Source of the DNA: Alphaproteobacteria bacterium 33-17
GTDB lineage: Bacteria; Pseudomonadota; Alphaproteobacteria; Rickettsiales; 33-17
Reading direction: 5' to 3'
Assembly: GCA_001897445.1 (NCBI GenBank)
Contig: MKSX01000009.1
Coordinates: 1 to 64,000, forward strand
Length of the DNA: 64,000 nt
Shown: positions 26,502-35,830 of the stretch, in pieces
Layout of the letters: each line of letters begins with the position of its first letter
Numbering within the stretch: position 1 is the stretch's first letter
Notes under the pieces: model-generated
Told to the model about the DNA's origin: nothing
Seen by the model: only the letters and a program-made list of their open reading frames with translations
The model's database searches: none
Position numbers and translations under genes: made by a program

Positions 26502-27747
26502 AATTCAATCAGTTCGCGGTACCAAAGATTTATATGGTCACGAACTCAGTAGATTCAATTACGTTGTAGAACAGGCAAAAAAAGCGGCTAACCTTTTTTG
26601 CTTTGAAGAATTTTATACACCTATTATGGAGTTTTCTAAGGTTTTTAAAAAATCTTTAGGGGAAGACTCTGATATTATTGGAAAAGAAATGTATACTTTT
26701 CTTGATAGGGGTGGCGAAGAGATTACTTTAAGACCTGAGTTTACAGCTGGTGTTGTAAGAGCAGTTGTATCAAATGGTCTTCAGCAAAATATGCCGCTTA
26801 GACTATTTAGCTATGGTCCATTATTCCGCTACGAAAGACCACAAAAAGGCAGACAAAGACAATTTCACCAAATTAACTTTGAGCTTATGGGTCTTGATAG
26901 CCCTTTATATGATGCTGAAATATTATCACTTGCAAGTACTATTCTTAAAAACCTTGGTATTTGGGATGATGTTGTGCTAAACATTAACTCATTGGCAAAT
27001 AAAGAAGACAGAACCAGATATAGATCGGCATTGGTAGATTATTTTACTAAATACGAAAAAGACCTTTCTGAAGATAGTAAAAACAGATTAAAAATGAATC
27101 CGCTTAGAATTCTTGATTCTAAAGACGAAAATGATAAAAAAATATCTGAAAATGCTCCACTACTTTCTGATTATTATTCTGATGAATCAAAGGATTATTT
27201 TGATAGAGTATTAAACCTGCTAAATAACATGGGTATTAACTATGAAATTAATCCTAAACTTGTTAGGGGTCTAGACTATTACGATCATACTATCTTCGAG
27301 TTTGTAACAGATAAACTGGGAGCGCAGGGAACAGTTTTAGGTGGTGGCAGATATAATGGGCTTATCGGAATGATGGGAGGGCCTGAAACTAAAGCAGTTG
27401 GATTTGGCGCAGGAATTGAGCGCCTTATGGAACTTGTGAATTTGTCAGATCCTGATTATGTAAACTCAGCAACTATCATTAAAATTGGTAATATTGATGA
27501 AGCAGTTATATCGCAAATTGCTTATATGCTACGCGATGGCGGTATTCCTTCGGTAATTGCTCATCAGGATAATCCTGGTAAACAATTTAAGTATGCTGAC
27601 AAAATTAAATCAAAGCTTTGCATTATTATTGGTGAAGAAGAGCTAAAAAATAAAACAGTAAAAATTAAAGATATGAAATCTGGTCATGAGGTATCTGTTT
27701 TACTTGAAGATATGATAGATAGCGCTTCAAACTTAATGCGTTCTTAA
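26491..27747 (+). CDS. hisS: histidine--tRNA ligase
   Basis: Charges tRNA-His. Class II synthetase signatures are present: RGTKDLYG at the N-terminus, motif 2 around FRYERPQKGRQRQFHQ (about residues 111-126), the histidine-specific LVRGLDYYDHTIFEF block near 257-271, and motif 3 AVGFGAGIERL near 304-314. The C-terminal anticodon-binding domain (about 330-418) contains GNPGKQFKYADK-like spacing (DNPGKQFKYADK). Length of 418 is normal. It overlaps the permease upstream by 11 bases and is followed after about 35 bases by prfA. Confidence 0.97.
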   Translation: MSIKIQSVRGTKDLYGHELSRFNYVVEQAKKAANLFCFEEFYTPIMEFSKVFKKSLGEDSDIIGKEMYTFLDRGGEEITLRPEFTAGVVRAVVSNGLQQNMPLRLFSYGPLFRYERPQKGRQRQFHQINFELMGLDSPLYDAEILSLASTILKNLGIWDDVVLNINSLANKEDRTRYRSALVDYFTKYEKDLSEDSKNRLKMNPLRILDSKDENDKKISENAPLLSDYYSDESKDYFDRVLNLLNNMGINYEINPKLVRGLDYYDHTIFEFVTDKLGAQGTVLGGGRYNGLIGMMGGPETKAVGFGAGIERLMELVNLSDPDYVNSATIIKIGNIDEAVISQIAYMLRDGGIPSVIAHQDNPGKQFKYADKIKSKLCIIIGEEELKNKTVKIKDMKSGHEVSVLLEDMIDSASNLMRS

Positions 27748-27781
27748 AATAACAACTTTATTAAATTAAATGGGGGCAATT

Positions 27782-28861
27782 TTGAGCTTTCAAGATAACT
27801 TATACAAAATTATAGAAAAACATAAAACTATCGGGGAAAAAATTAATAACCCTGATTCTCTGGATAGGAGCGAATTTGTAGCATTTTCTAAAGAATATTC
27901 AGAACTTACTCAAATGGTTGAAGGCATTAACAGCTATTTAAATGCTCAAAAAGAAGTGGATGACCTTAAAGCTATGCTCTTAGATAGCTCTATTGATAGC
28001 GATATGAAAGCAATGGCAACTGAAGAGCTAATGGAGCTTGAAAAAGCAATGCCTGAAATGGAAAGGCAAGTTAAGCTTGCGCTTCTGCCAAAAGATAAAG
28101 ACGATGAGAAAAACGCTATCTTAGAGGTTCGTGCAGGTACTGGTGGCGATGAAGCTGCACTTTTTGCCGCAACACTTTTTAGAATGTACCAAAGATATGC
28201 AGAAAGCAAAGGCTGGAAATTTGAGGTAATGGATATTTCTGATACTGGTATTGGTGGTTATAAAGAAGCTTCTGCATCTATTAGCGGGGCAGGTGTATTT
28301 GCCAGGCTTAAGTTTGAATCAGGTGTTCATAGAGTTCAAAGGGTTCCAGAAACTGAGTCAAGCGGTAGGGTTCATACTTCTGCGGCTACTGTTGCGGTTC
28401 TTCCAGAAGCTGAGGAAATTGACGTACATATTGAAGAGAAAGATCTTAGAATTGACGTTTTCCGTGCAAGTGGACCTGGTGGTCAGTCTGTAAACACTAC
28501 AGATAGTGCTGTGCGCATAGTGCATCTTCCTACAGGAATTACAGTGCAGCAGCAGGACGAAAAATCTCAGCATAAAAACAAGGCAAAAGCGCTTAAAATT
28601 CTTCGTGCTAAATTATATGAAGTTCAAAGAGAAGCGCAAGCTGCTGAAATTGCTGCAAAACGTAAAGGTCAGGTAGGTAGTGGTGATAGATCTGAAAGAA
28701 TCAGAACTTATAACTTCCCGCAGGGAAGAGTAACCGATCACCGTATCAACCTAACACTTTATAAGATTCATGAAGTTGTAAATGAAGGTGATATGGATGA
28801 AATCATTGAGGCATTAATTGCTGAAGACGAAGCTCAAAGACTTACAATGAGCGAAGAATAA
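27782..28861 (+). CDS. prfA: peptide chain release factor 1
   Basis: Terminates translation at UAA and UAG. The GGQ motif lies in [17 protein letters not shown], and the stop-codon-reading tripeptide is PET in [21 protein letters not shown], matching the PxT form of RF1. A TTG start at 27782 is preferred because TGGGGGCA precedes it at proper distance and the protein then starts MSFQDNL, as in other RF1s; an ATG four codons earlier (27770) is the alternative. It is followed by prmC, which methylates the GGQ glutamine. Confidence 0.96.
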   Translation: MSFQDNLYKIIEKHKTIGEKINNPDSLDRSEFVAFSKEYSELTQMVEGINSYLNAQKEVDDLKAMLLDSSIDSDMKAMATEELMELEKAMPEMERQVKLALLPKDKDDEKNAILEVRAGTGGDEAALFAATLFRMYQRYAESKGWKFEVMDISDTGIGGYKEASASISGAGVFARLKFESGVHRVQRVPETESSGRVHTSAATVAVLPEAEEIDVHIEEKDLRIDVFRASGPGGQSVNTTDSAVRIVHLPTGITVQQQDEKSQHKNKAKALKILRAKLYEVQREAQAAEIAAKRKGQVGSGDRSERIRTYNFPQGRVTDHRINLTLYKIHEVVNEGDMDEIIEALIAEDEAQRLTMSEE

Positions 28862-28880
28862 AAGTATTTTGAAGCGCTTT

Positions 28881-29729
28881 ATGCAAAGTCTTACTGTAAA
28901 ACAGGCAATTTCAGAAGCTAAAGAAATGGGAAAAAATTCCCAGTTTCTCGGTATGCTTGAAATTTATATATTACTTGGGCATGTGCTTAATAAGCCTAAA
29001 TCTTTTTTGCAGCTTAATAATGATTTGATTGTTTCTGAAAATGACTATCAAAATTTTATCGAGTTATGTAATTTAAGACTTAAAGGTAAGCCTGTAGCCA
29101 AAATAATAGGACAAAAGGATTTTTGGAAAGATAGGTTTTATACAAATGAATATACTTTAGATCCAAGACCTGATAGCGAAACCTTAATTGAAGAGGTTTT
29201 GAAAAATTATAAAAATGCTGATGAAAAGTTAGAAATAATAGACTTAGGCACAGGAACAGGTTGTTTGGCTTTAAGTTTAGTAAGAGAGTACAAAAATGCT
29301 CACGCAACTTTAGTTGATAAATCTGTAGATGCATTGAAAGTTGCGAAAAAAAATGCGATATCGCTTGGTTTAGAAGGCAATACTAGTTTTGTAGAGTCAA
29401 ATTGGTTAGATAATGTATCTGGAAATTTTGATATAATTATATCAAATCCACCATATATACCAAACCTAGATATTGACAAACTGGATATTCAGGTTAACTT
29501 TGATCCTGAAGGTGCGCTCTTTGGAGGGTCAGATGGACTTAGCTGCTATCGAGAAATAGCAAGTAGCCTTAAAAAAGTTTGTAAACAAACGAGTCTTATT
29601 TTTTTTGAAATTGGAGAAAATCAGGAAACTGATATAGCAAATATTATGCAGAATAATGGTTTTGTTCTACATAATATGGCAAAAGATTTAGCTGGAATAA
29701 TAAGGGTCTGTGTATTTAAATTACCCTAA
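28881..29729 (+). CDS. prmC: release factor glutamine methyltransferase
   Basis: SAM-dependent methylase that N5-methylates the Gln of the GGQ motif of release factors. The SAM site is IIDLGTGTGCLALSL and the catalytic NPPYIP motif is near residue 190. The N-terminal helical domain ends in the family PRPDSETLIEEVL segment. The ATG at 28881 gives 282 residues; a TTG four codons upstream (28869) is possible. It sits 19 bases after prfA, the classic prfA-prmC pair, and is followed by the DUF4167 gene as in many alphaproteobacteria. Confidence 0.95.
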   Translation: MQSLTVKQAISEAKEMGKNSQFLGMLEIYILLGHVLNKPKSFLQLNNDLIVSENDYQNFIELCNLRLKGKPVAKIIGQKDFWKDRFYTNEYTLDPRPDSETLIEEVLKNYKNADEKLEIIDLGTGTGCLALSLVREYKNAHATLVDKSVDALKVAKKNAISLGLEGNTSFVESNWLDNVSGNFDIIISNPPYIPNLDIDKLDIQVNFDPEGALFGGSDGLSCYREIASSLKKVCKQTSLIFFEIGENQETDIANIMQNNGFVLHNMAKDLAGIIRVCVFKLP

Positions 29730-29743
29730 ATTAAAGGAAATTT

Positions 29744-30160
29744 ATGAAATCAAGAAATTACAAAAGACGATTTACACGTAATCATAATAATAAAGATAGA
29801 GATAGAGAATCAACCTCAAATTATGAATATAATGTTCATGTTGGTTCGAAAATGTATCAAAAGGCTGTGCAATGTAAGGCAAAATACCTTGAAATGGCTA
29901 AAGAAAGCTTTACTTCGGGTGATAGAGTTCAGGGCGAAACATTCATGCAGCACGCTGATCATTATGCGCGAATTTTAAATGAAGCTCATGAAATTCAAAA
30001 AGCAAACAGACAAAACCATATAGCTAAAGCTGAGAATGAATCAGGACAAAATCAGGATATATCTCAGAATAGTGACGAAATTAACACATCTGAAATAGAA
30101 TCTAATGATACTACCGATCATAGTATTGCAATTGAAGAGCAAATCGCTGAAAATGTATAG
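29744..30160 (+). CDS. DUF4167-domain protein
   Basis: Alphaproteobacterial protein family of unknown function, usually encoded beside prmC. The N-terminus is Arg/Lys/Asn-rich (RNYKRRFTRNHNNKDRDRE), as in RNA-binding proteins. The conserved DUF4167 core lies at about residues 30-88 (VHVGSKMYQKAVQCKAKYLEMAKES and FMQHADHYARIL). The last 45 residues are acidic and disordered. At 138 residues it is shorter than many relatives, which carry long disordered tails. AAAGGAAA precedes the ATG, 14 bases after prmC. Confidence 0.88.
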   Translation: MKSRNYKRRFTRNHNNKDRDRESTSNYEYNVHVGSKMYQKAVQCKAKYLEMAKESFTSGDRVQGETFMQHADHYARILNEAHEIQKANRQNHIAKAENESGQNQDISQNSDEINTSEIESNDTTDHSIAIEEQIAENV

Positions 30161-30206
30161 ATATCCTTTAATTTAGGATAATCTATAATTCATCTAAGAG
30201 GTTTAT

Positions 30207-31586
30207 ATGGCAGTAAGATCTGAGTCTGATTCTTTTGGAAATATTGATGTTGATTCCTCAAAATATTGGGGAGCGCAGACACAAAGATCGCTGCAAAACT
30301 TTAAAATCGGCAATCGTAAAATGCCAATTGAAGTTATTCATGCCATCGCTATCGTTAAAAAAGCAGCTTCTATTGTAAATAAGGAAATAGCAGGACTAGA
30401 TCCGCAAGTATCTGATCATATTGTAAAAGCAGCAGATGAAGTTATAAGCGGCAAGCTAGATGAACATTTTCCATTAGTTGTATATCAGACTGGGTCTGGT
30501 ACTCAAACCAACATGAACGTAAATGAAGTTATTTCAAACCGTGCAATAGAAATGATGGGCGGCGAGATGGGTTCAAAAAAACCAGTTCACCCAAATGACC
30601 ATGTTAACATGGGGCAGTCTTCAAACGATACCTTCCCAACTGCTATGCATATTGCTGTTATGCTAGCTATAAATAATAAGCTTATTCCTGCGCTGAATTA
30701 TATAAAATCAGCACTTGAGGCTAAGCAAAAAGAGTTTGCTTCTATTATTAAAATAGGCAGAACACATATGCAGGATGCAACGCCTGTTACCCTTGGGCAG
30801 GAGTTTTCTGCATTCGTAACCCAGATTGCATATGGAATTGATAGGATTAATGCAACACTTCCAAGGCTTTGTCTAATTGCGCAGGGCGGTACAGCAGTAG
30901 GAACAGGGCTTAATAGTAAGCCAGGTTTTGCTGAAAAACTTGCAAATGAAGTATCAAATATTACAAAACTAAAGTTTATATCAGCGCCTAATAAATTTGA
31001 GGCTTTGGGTTCTAACGATGCGATGGTGGAAGTATCAGGTGCGCTTAATACCATTGCAGTAAGCCTTATGAAAATTGCTAACGATATCAGGCTTTTAGGG
31101 TCGGGTCCACGTTCAGGAATAGGTGAACTATTGTTACCAGAAAATGAACCAGGGTCATCCATTATGCCAGGGAAAGTAAACCCTACTCAGTGTGAGGCTA
31201 TGACAATGGTAGCATGTCAAGTTATGGGTAACCACGTAGCTGTAACAGTTGGCGGATCAAATGGTCATTTACAGCTTAACGTATATAAGCCTGTAATTGT
31301 TTCAAACGTGCTTGAATCTATTAATTTAATTGCCGATTCTTGCCATAGTTTTGTCGATAACTGTGTAAATGGTATTGAGGCAAACCATGCAAGACTTAAG
31401 CAGCTTATGGAGCAGTCCCTAATGCTGGTTACAGCCCTTAACCCACATATTGGCTATGACAACGCAGCTAAAATTGCTAAAAAAGCCCATAAAGAAGGCA
31501 CATCCCTGAAAGAGGCAGCTTTATCTTTAGGACTACTTACCGATGATCAGTATAATGCATGGGTAAAACCAGAAGATATGGTTTGA
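30207..31586 (+). CDS. fumC: fumarate hydratase class II
   Basis: Hydrates fumarate to L-malate in the TCA cycle; the iron-independent tetrameric form. Signatures: [17 protein letters not shown] near residue 95, [15 protein letters not shown] near 131, [17 protein letters not shown] near 182 and the fumarase/argininosuccinase-family loop [15 protein letters not shown] near 316. Full length at 459 residues. AAGAGG precedes its ATG. It stands between the DUF4167 gene and a toxin-antitoxin pair. With the malic enzyme and dicarboxylate carrier it supports malate-centred metabolism. Confidence 0.97.
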   Translation: MAVRSESDSFGNIDVDSSKYWGAQTQRSLQNFKIGNRKMPIEVIHAIAIVKKAASIVNKEIAGLDPQVSDHIVKAADEVISGKLDEHFPLVVYQTGSGTQTNMNVNEVISNRAIEMMGGEMGSKKPVHPNDHVNMGQSSNDTFPTAMHIAVMLAINNKLIPALNYIKSALEAKQKEFASIIKIGRTHMQDATPVTLGQEFSAFVTQIAYGIDRINATLPRLCLIAQGGTAVGTGLNSKPGFAEKLANEVSNITKLKFISAPNKFEALGSNDAMVEVSGALNTIAVSLMKIANDIRLLGSGPRSGIGELLLPENEPGSSIMPGKVNPTQCEAMTMVACQVMGNHVAVTVGGSNGHLQLNVYKPVIVSNVLESINLIADSCHSFVDNCVNGIEANHARLKQLMEQSLMLVTALNPHIGYDNAAKIAKKAHKEGTSLKEAALSLGLLTDDQYNAWVKPEDMV

Positions 31587-31617
31587 TTGACCTTTTTAAA
31601 GTATATGATTGATAAAG

Positions 31618-31887
31618 TTAGTTTTTATATATTTCATCCCTTTTGCCGACTCTAACTACTAACAGTATAAGAGTTTCTTTTTTAAGCTGACAGATTACTC
31701 TATATTTCCCAACTCTATAACGCCATAAACCAACTTTGTCATTTGTTAATGGCTTACCAAATAAAGTTGGCGTTTTATTAGAGGTTATAATATTTTTTAA
31801 GTAATCAATTATATCTTTTCTGTCATTTACATTAAGCTTTTTGAGATCTTTAATAGCTCTTTTATCAAATTCAATTGCCCAAACCAA
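31618..31887 (-). CDS. RelE-family toxin
   Basis: Likely ribosome-dependent mRNA interferase of a type II toxin-antitoxin system. The 89-residue protein shows the family pattern: IEFDKRAIKDLKKL at the start, LWRYRVGKYRVICQL in the middle (about residues 53-67) and VVRVGKRDEIYKN at the end, with the basic Arg/Lys residues typical of the active face. The only reasonable start is TTG at 31887, with GAGGGC eight bases ahead; no in-frame ATG lies between it and the antitoxin stop. The antitoxin gene is 56 bases upstream, looser spacing than usual. Confidence 0.88.
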   Translation of the reverse strand: MVWAIEFDKRAIKDLKKLNVNDRKDIIDYLKNIITSNKTPTLFGKPLTNDKVGLWRYRVGKYRVICQLKKETLILLVVRVGKRDEIYKN

Positions 31888-31943
31888 GTTTCTGCCCTCA
31901 TCTACACCAAGTTTTTTATATACATAAAATAAAACTCTTTACT

Positions 31944-32159
31944 TTAGTCTAAGCCAAGTTCTTTCTCTGCTTCTTCTAAACTAATGGTAATACCTGGTTT
32001 AGTAAGTCTTCCTAGAGCAATAAGGTAATCCTCTTTCTCTTCTAAATACTCTTCTAAAGCTTGTTTTATATAGTAGCTTTTTTGACGGTCAGTTTCCATA
32101 CAAAGAGTCTCTAATCTTTGATGTAAATCGTCTGGTAATCTTACAGTTAAATTAGTCAT
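31944..32159 (-). CDS. ribbon-helix-helix antitoxin (RelB-like)
   Basis: 71 residues. The first 45 form a ribbon-helix-helix DNA-binding fold (LTVRLPDDLHQRLETLC then SYYIKQALEEYLEE), and the acidic C-terminus with ISLEEAEKELGLD is the expected toxin-neutralising tail. Followed by the RelE-like toxin. A small inverted repeat (32163-32178) directly ahead of the start is a likely autoregulatory operator. Confidence 0.88.
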   Translation of the reverse strand: MTNLTVRLPDDLHQRLETLCMETDRQKSYYIKQALEEYLEEKEDYLIALGRLTKPGITISLEEAEKELGLD

Positions 32160-32473
32160 TTTAATACCAGTTAGTATTCAACATAATATAAATATTATAA
32201 CACATATGTACACATTTGCAATATAAATACTACGTGTAATACATCTAGTGCAATGCACTGTGCTGTTAAGTATTTGAAATTCATGTATAGTTTAGTCTTT
32301 ATAATTGTGGTATGCGCTATTTCCTGACTTATGTAGATTTTTTTACATATCACCCGTTATTTCTGTGCAACTCAACTTAATGCACTATATATTTAATGAT
32401 TATTTTAACGCGCAAAAACTATTTAGTGTTTTTCGCAGTATTTAGTTTAAAGTCTTAGTTTATTTTGCAATTT
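32160..32473. other. 314-base intergenic region between the toxin-antitoxin pair and murG
   Basis: No gene found. It holds the operator-like repeat at 32163-32178, a perfect 6-base palindrome AGTGCA-A-TGCACT (32247-32259), and a weak hairpin with GCG-AAAAAC and GTTTTT-CGC arms (about 32410-32436) that lies downstream of murG and might end that transcript, though it lacks a proper T tract. The rest is featureless AT-rich sequence. Confidence 0.5.
32163..32178 (-). promoter_or_regulatory. possible operator of the toxin-antitoxin pair
   Basis: Inverted repeat AATAC (32163-32167) and GTATT (32174-32178), just ahead of the antitoxin ATG. RHH antitoxins normally bind such short palindromes at their own promoter. 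The position is right; the specificity is unproven. Confidence 0.35.
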
Positions 32474-33577
32474 CTAATCCTGCGTTGCCTCTACTACCAA
32501 CATATTCGCTAGTGATGATGTAGAGCTGAAGGTTTGTTTGTTTCTTGCTGTTTCAGATTTAGTGTGCAAAATTTCAGGATTTATTAGGATCTGTCTGAAT
32601 ATATTTGAAAGTGATTCTGCTGAAAAATAAGACTGCTCTATAACCCACGCAAGACCGATATTTTCTAAGTGTTTAGCATTATATAGCTGATGGTTATCTT
32701 TTGCATGTGGGTAAGGGACTAAAACGCAAGGTTTATTACATAACAGCATTTCTGAAACCGAAGATGCTCCAGCTCTTGAAATAACTAAATGGGCAGGAGC
32801 AATTTTATGTGGCATATCTTTGAAAAATAAAGAAACCTCAGCATTAACGCCCATAGATTTATATCTTTCTTCAACGCTACTTATTTCATCAGCTGAGTGG
32901 CACTGCTGGTTAATACGCAGTCTTGCCCTTTGGTTTTTATCTAGCATTGATATTGCTTCAGGAACCACGTCTGCAAATACTTTAGCCCCTTGGCTTCCTC
33001 CAATAACAAGTATATTCAGTTTAGTATTCTCATTAATTGCAGGGTAAGGCAGGCTTGCAATAGCTTCAATTTCAGAACGTATTGGCATTCCAGTTAGGAA
33101 TAATTTATTGCGGTGCTTGTTAGGAAAATTAATGATATCAGGGAAGGTTGTGGCAACTACCTTAACAAAAGGCAGGAAAAGTTTGTTACTTCTACCAAGT
33201 ACTGTATTTTGTTCATGAATTGCCATTTTTATTTTGTTTAGCCAGCCTGCAATTAAGGCGGGAAGCGTAGGATACCCGCCAAAACCAATAATAATACCTG
33301 GCTTTATCTTGTTGAAAGTGTTTGAAACTCTCAGAGATAAAGCTAAAACTTTAAAAGCAAAATGAATAAGCTTGAAAGGGTTTTTAGAAAATTTAGGAAT
33401 ATCTAATTTTATAAAGTTATCATCTTCTTTAAAGCCATAATTTTCAAATCTTTTATCTGTAATAAATGTAACTTTATGCCCTAGGTTAATTAAATTATCT
33501 TTGAGTGCAATTGCCGGGATTATATGACCACCAGTACCACCTGCGGCTATTACTATATGTATTCTCTTATGTTTCAT
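32474..33577 (-). CDS. murG: UDP-GlcNAc--lipid I N-acetylglucosaminyltransferase
   Basis: Converts lipid I to lipid II on the inner face of the membrane. The glycosyltransferase B fold shows the N-terminal AAGGTGGHIIPAIAL loop, IIGFGGYPTLPAL near residue 95, IHEQNTVLGRSN near 119, VIGGSQGAKVF near 191 and the UDP-GlcNAc-binding SRAGASSVSE near 264. Length of 367 is normal. The start overlaps the ftsW stop by 4 bases, an ATGA-type coupling. It is the last gene of a leftward glpX-ftsW-murG run. Confidence 0.96.
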   Translation of the reverse strand: MKHKRIHIVIAAGGTGGHIIPAIALKDNLINLGHKVTFITDKRFENYGFKEDDNFIKLDIPKFSKNPFKLIHFAFKVLALSLRVSNTFNKIKPGIIIGFGGYPTLPALIAGWLNKIKMAIHEQNTVLGRSNKLFLPFVKVVATTFPDIINFPNKHRNKLFLTGMPIRSEIEAIASLPYPAINENTKLNILVIGGSQGAKVFADVVPEAISMLDKNQRARLRINQQCHSADEISSVEERYKSMGVNAEVSLFFKDMPHKIAPAHLVISRAGASSVSEMLLCNKPCVLVPYPHAKDNHQLYNAKHLENIGLAWVIEQSYFSAESLSNIFRQILINPEILHTKSETARNKQTFSSTSSLANMLVVEATQD

Positions 33578-34719
33578 TGTAGTTCCCTCAGCTTATAAGA
33601 GGTTCTTCTTATTTTATGATATAAGTGTGAACCAAATTTTCGTTTTGATAAAGCAAGAAGTATACCTATTGCAATTGCAACAGAAATCATTGAAGAACCG
33701 CCATAACTAATAAACGGCAATGTCATACCTTTGGTCGGTAATAAATTTAATGTAACGCCCATATTAATCATAGACTGCGTACCAAACTGGATCAAAAGCC
33801 CAGTGATTGTGAAAGCTGAGAATTTATCAGATTCGTTAGTAAGGTTAATAAAGCCTCTAACAACTATGGTTGCATATAAACTTATGATAATAATACATGT
33901 TAAAAGACCTAATTCTTCACCAACTACAGCAAAGATAAAGTCAGTATGAGAGTCTGGTATATGCTGCTTTACTAAACCTTCGCCAGGTCCTGTACCGTAA
34001 AGACCACCATTCATAAATGCCTCTAAGGATCTGGTTACCTGATAGTTTTCAGAGGCTTCGGGGTTTAAATAATTGTCTATACGCTTTGTTACGTGCGGTA
34101 AAAATAAGTATGATAATCCAACAAGTAATAAACCGCCCATTCCAGATGCAATAAGCCAGACAATCGATAGTCCCGCAACAAACATCTGACCAATCCAGAT
34201 AATGGTAATTGTAACGGTCATCCCTAAGTCAGGTTGCAATAATAACAATACAACTAAAGTAAAATATATAAAGGTTGTAGTTGTAAAAGCTGGAAAATGT
34301 TCATGTTCATACTTTTTTGAAAGTATCCATGCGACTATTACCGTAAAAAAGGGCTTTATAAACTCAGAAGGCTGCATACTAAAACCTCCTAAGCTAATCC
34401 AACGAGTTGCGCCTTTTACTTCAGTTCCTACGAATAAAACAGCTACCATTAGTAAAATGCCAGTAGCAAAGCCAGTTGCACCAAGTAATTTGATGTTTTT
34501 GGGCGAAAATGTAGAAATGACAAAAAGAGTAACAAGTGCAACGCTTAAATATACAATTTGCTTTCTAATGAAGAAAAACGATTCTAAGCCAATCCTTTCA
34601 GCGACAGCAGGGCTTGCAGTAGCCACCATAAAGGCACTAAATGCAATCATTATAAGAATAATTACAAAAGAAAACCTATCAACAGACCACCACCATTGTC
34701 CTATGAAAGTATTCCTCAT
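33574..34719 (-). CDS. ftsW: lipid II polymerase / division protein FtsW
   Basis: SEDS-family peptidoglycan glycosyltransferase of the divisome. The 381-residue membrane protein has about ten helices; landmarks are LGGFSMQPSEFIKP near residue 110, PDSHTDFIFAVVGEELG near 255 and the C-terminal GMTLPFISYGGSSMI near 318. It precedes murG with coupled start and stop, the normal dcw order, and follows glpX by 16 bases. murC lies beyond, but on the opposite strand. ftsW rather than rodA is favoured by the murG neighbour. Confidence 0.93.
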   Translation of the reverse strand: MRNTFIGQWWWSVDRFSFVIILIMIAFSAFMVATASPAVAERIGLESFFFIRKQIVYLSVALVTLFVISTFSPKNIKLLGATGFATGILLMVAVLFVGTEVKGATRWISLGGFSMQPSEFIKPFFTVIVAWILSKKYEHEHFPAFTTTTFIYFTLVVLLLLQPDLGMTVTITIIWIGQMFVAGLSIVWLIASGMGGLLLVGLSYLFLPHVTKRIDNYLNPEASENYQVTRSLEAFMNGGLYGTGPGEGLVKQHIPDSHTDFIFAVVGEELGLLTCIIIISLYATIVVRGFINLTNESDKFSAFTITGLLIQFGTQSMINMGVTLNLLPTKGMTLPFISYGGSSMISVAIAIGILLALSKRKFGSHLYHKIRRTSYKLRELQ

Positions 34720-34735
34720 CTAAGCGTTTGCTCCT

Positions 34736-35725
34736 TTATAAATATATTTTGTTATGAATATTTCTAATAGTCTTAGTTTCATAATGCATAACAATTGAAT
34801 GTGTTTTAATATAGTCACGTGTTTTGGTAATGCCTTTCAGCATTGATCCTGTTGTAACACCTGTTGCAACAAATATTACGTCACCTTTAACCATTTCGTC
34901 TAATGTATATTGTTTATTAAAGTCATCGGTTCCCATTGTTTTAAGGCGTTCTTGTTGTTCTTCATTAGAAAATAAAAGTCTTCCAAGGAAATGACCGCCG
35001 CAAACTTTAAGTGCAGCTGCCGCTAAAACCCCTTCAGGAGCGCCACCAATACCCATATATGCGTCAATTCCTGCTTTTGAGCTAGTAGTTGCTATACTTG
35101 CTGCAACGTCACCGTCTTTAATTAACATAACTCTTGCGCCTGCTTCTCTAACTTTAGCAATAAGTTCCTGATGTCTTGGACGATTTAAAATCATTACCGA
35201 TAATTCGCTAATATCGCAATTTTTGAACCTAGCAATTTCTTTAAGGTTCATGCCTGGTGTATTATCTAGGCTTAATGCGTCTTTTGGGAAGTTTTTAATA
35301 CCAACTGCAATTTTATCCATGTATACATCTGGCGCATTTAGAAGTGTTCCAGACTCACCCATAGCCATAACTGCAATAGAGTTTGGCGCAGCATGGGCGC
35401 AAAGTGTAGTGCCTTCTAAAGGATCAACCGCAATATCAACGCTAGGTCCATCGCCACACCCCACTTCTTCACCAATATAAAGCATTGGAGCTTCGTCTCT
35501 TTCGCCTTCGCCAATAACAATTTTGCCGGAAATAGAGATTTTGTTTAAAGCTGCTCTCATAGCGTTTACTGCCTGCTGATCGGCTTCTTTTTCATCACCT
35601 TTGCCTATCATTGGGTAACATGCAACCGCAGCTGACTCTGTAACATATACAGCATCAAAGATTAAACGTTCTAATTTTTTATTGTGATCTGAATTAAAAG
35701 CTGAAACCAGGCTATTTAAAATCAT
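34736..35725 (-). CDS. glpX: fructose-1,6-bisphosphatase class II
   Basis: Dephosphorylates fructose 1,6-bisphosphate. The GlpX family pattern is clear: DQQAVNAMRAALN near residue 48, GEGERDEAPMLYIGEE near 68, the metal-binding DPLEGTTLCA near 96, MGIGGAPEGVLAAAALK near 216 and FVATGVTTGSML near 288. Length of 329 is usual. It probably leads the transcript into ftsW-murG, an odd pairing since a metabolic gene is joined to division genes. With tpiA it points to gluconeogenesis or sugar-phosphate supply for cell-wall and LPS synthesis. Confidence 0.95.
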   Translation of the reverse strand: MILNSLVSAFNSDHNKKLERLIFDAVYVTESAAVACYPMIGKGDEKEADQQAVNAMRAALNKISISGKIVIGEGERDEAPMLYIGEEVGCGDGPSVDIAVDPLEGTTLCAHAAPNSIAVMAMGESGTLLNAPDVYMDKIAVGIKNFPKDALSLDNTPGMNLKEIARFKNCDISELSVMILNRPRHQELIAKVREAGARVMLIKDGDVAASIATTSSKAGIDAYMGIGGAPEGVLAAAALKVCGGHFLGRLLFSNEEQQERLKTMGTDDFNKQYTLDEMVKGDVIFVATGVTTGSMLKGITKTRDYIKTHSIVMHYETKTIRNIHNKIYL

Positions 35726-35830
35726 GTAATTACCCCATTAAAATACAAAAAATATATAACTTTTGTAAAGGTAAAAGCTTAATTTTGCAAGATAATTATG
35801 CAATAAACATGAAAAGACTATAACCACCTG

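Noticed and set aside
30162..30180. TATCCT/AGGATA hairpin after the DUF4167 gene as a terminator
   Set aside because: The stem is only six base pairs and no T tract follows; too weak to call.
30698..31162. Long minus-strand open frame opposite fumC
   Set aside because: It lies wholly inside a clear fumarase gene and its translation has no known motif; it is a codon-use shadow.
34202..34723. Plus-strand open frame of 173 codons opposite ftsW
   Set aside because: It is the reverse frame of a membrane protein; no start signal or family.
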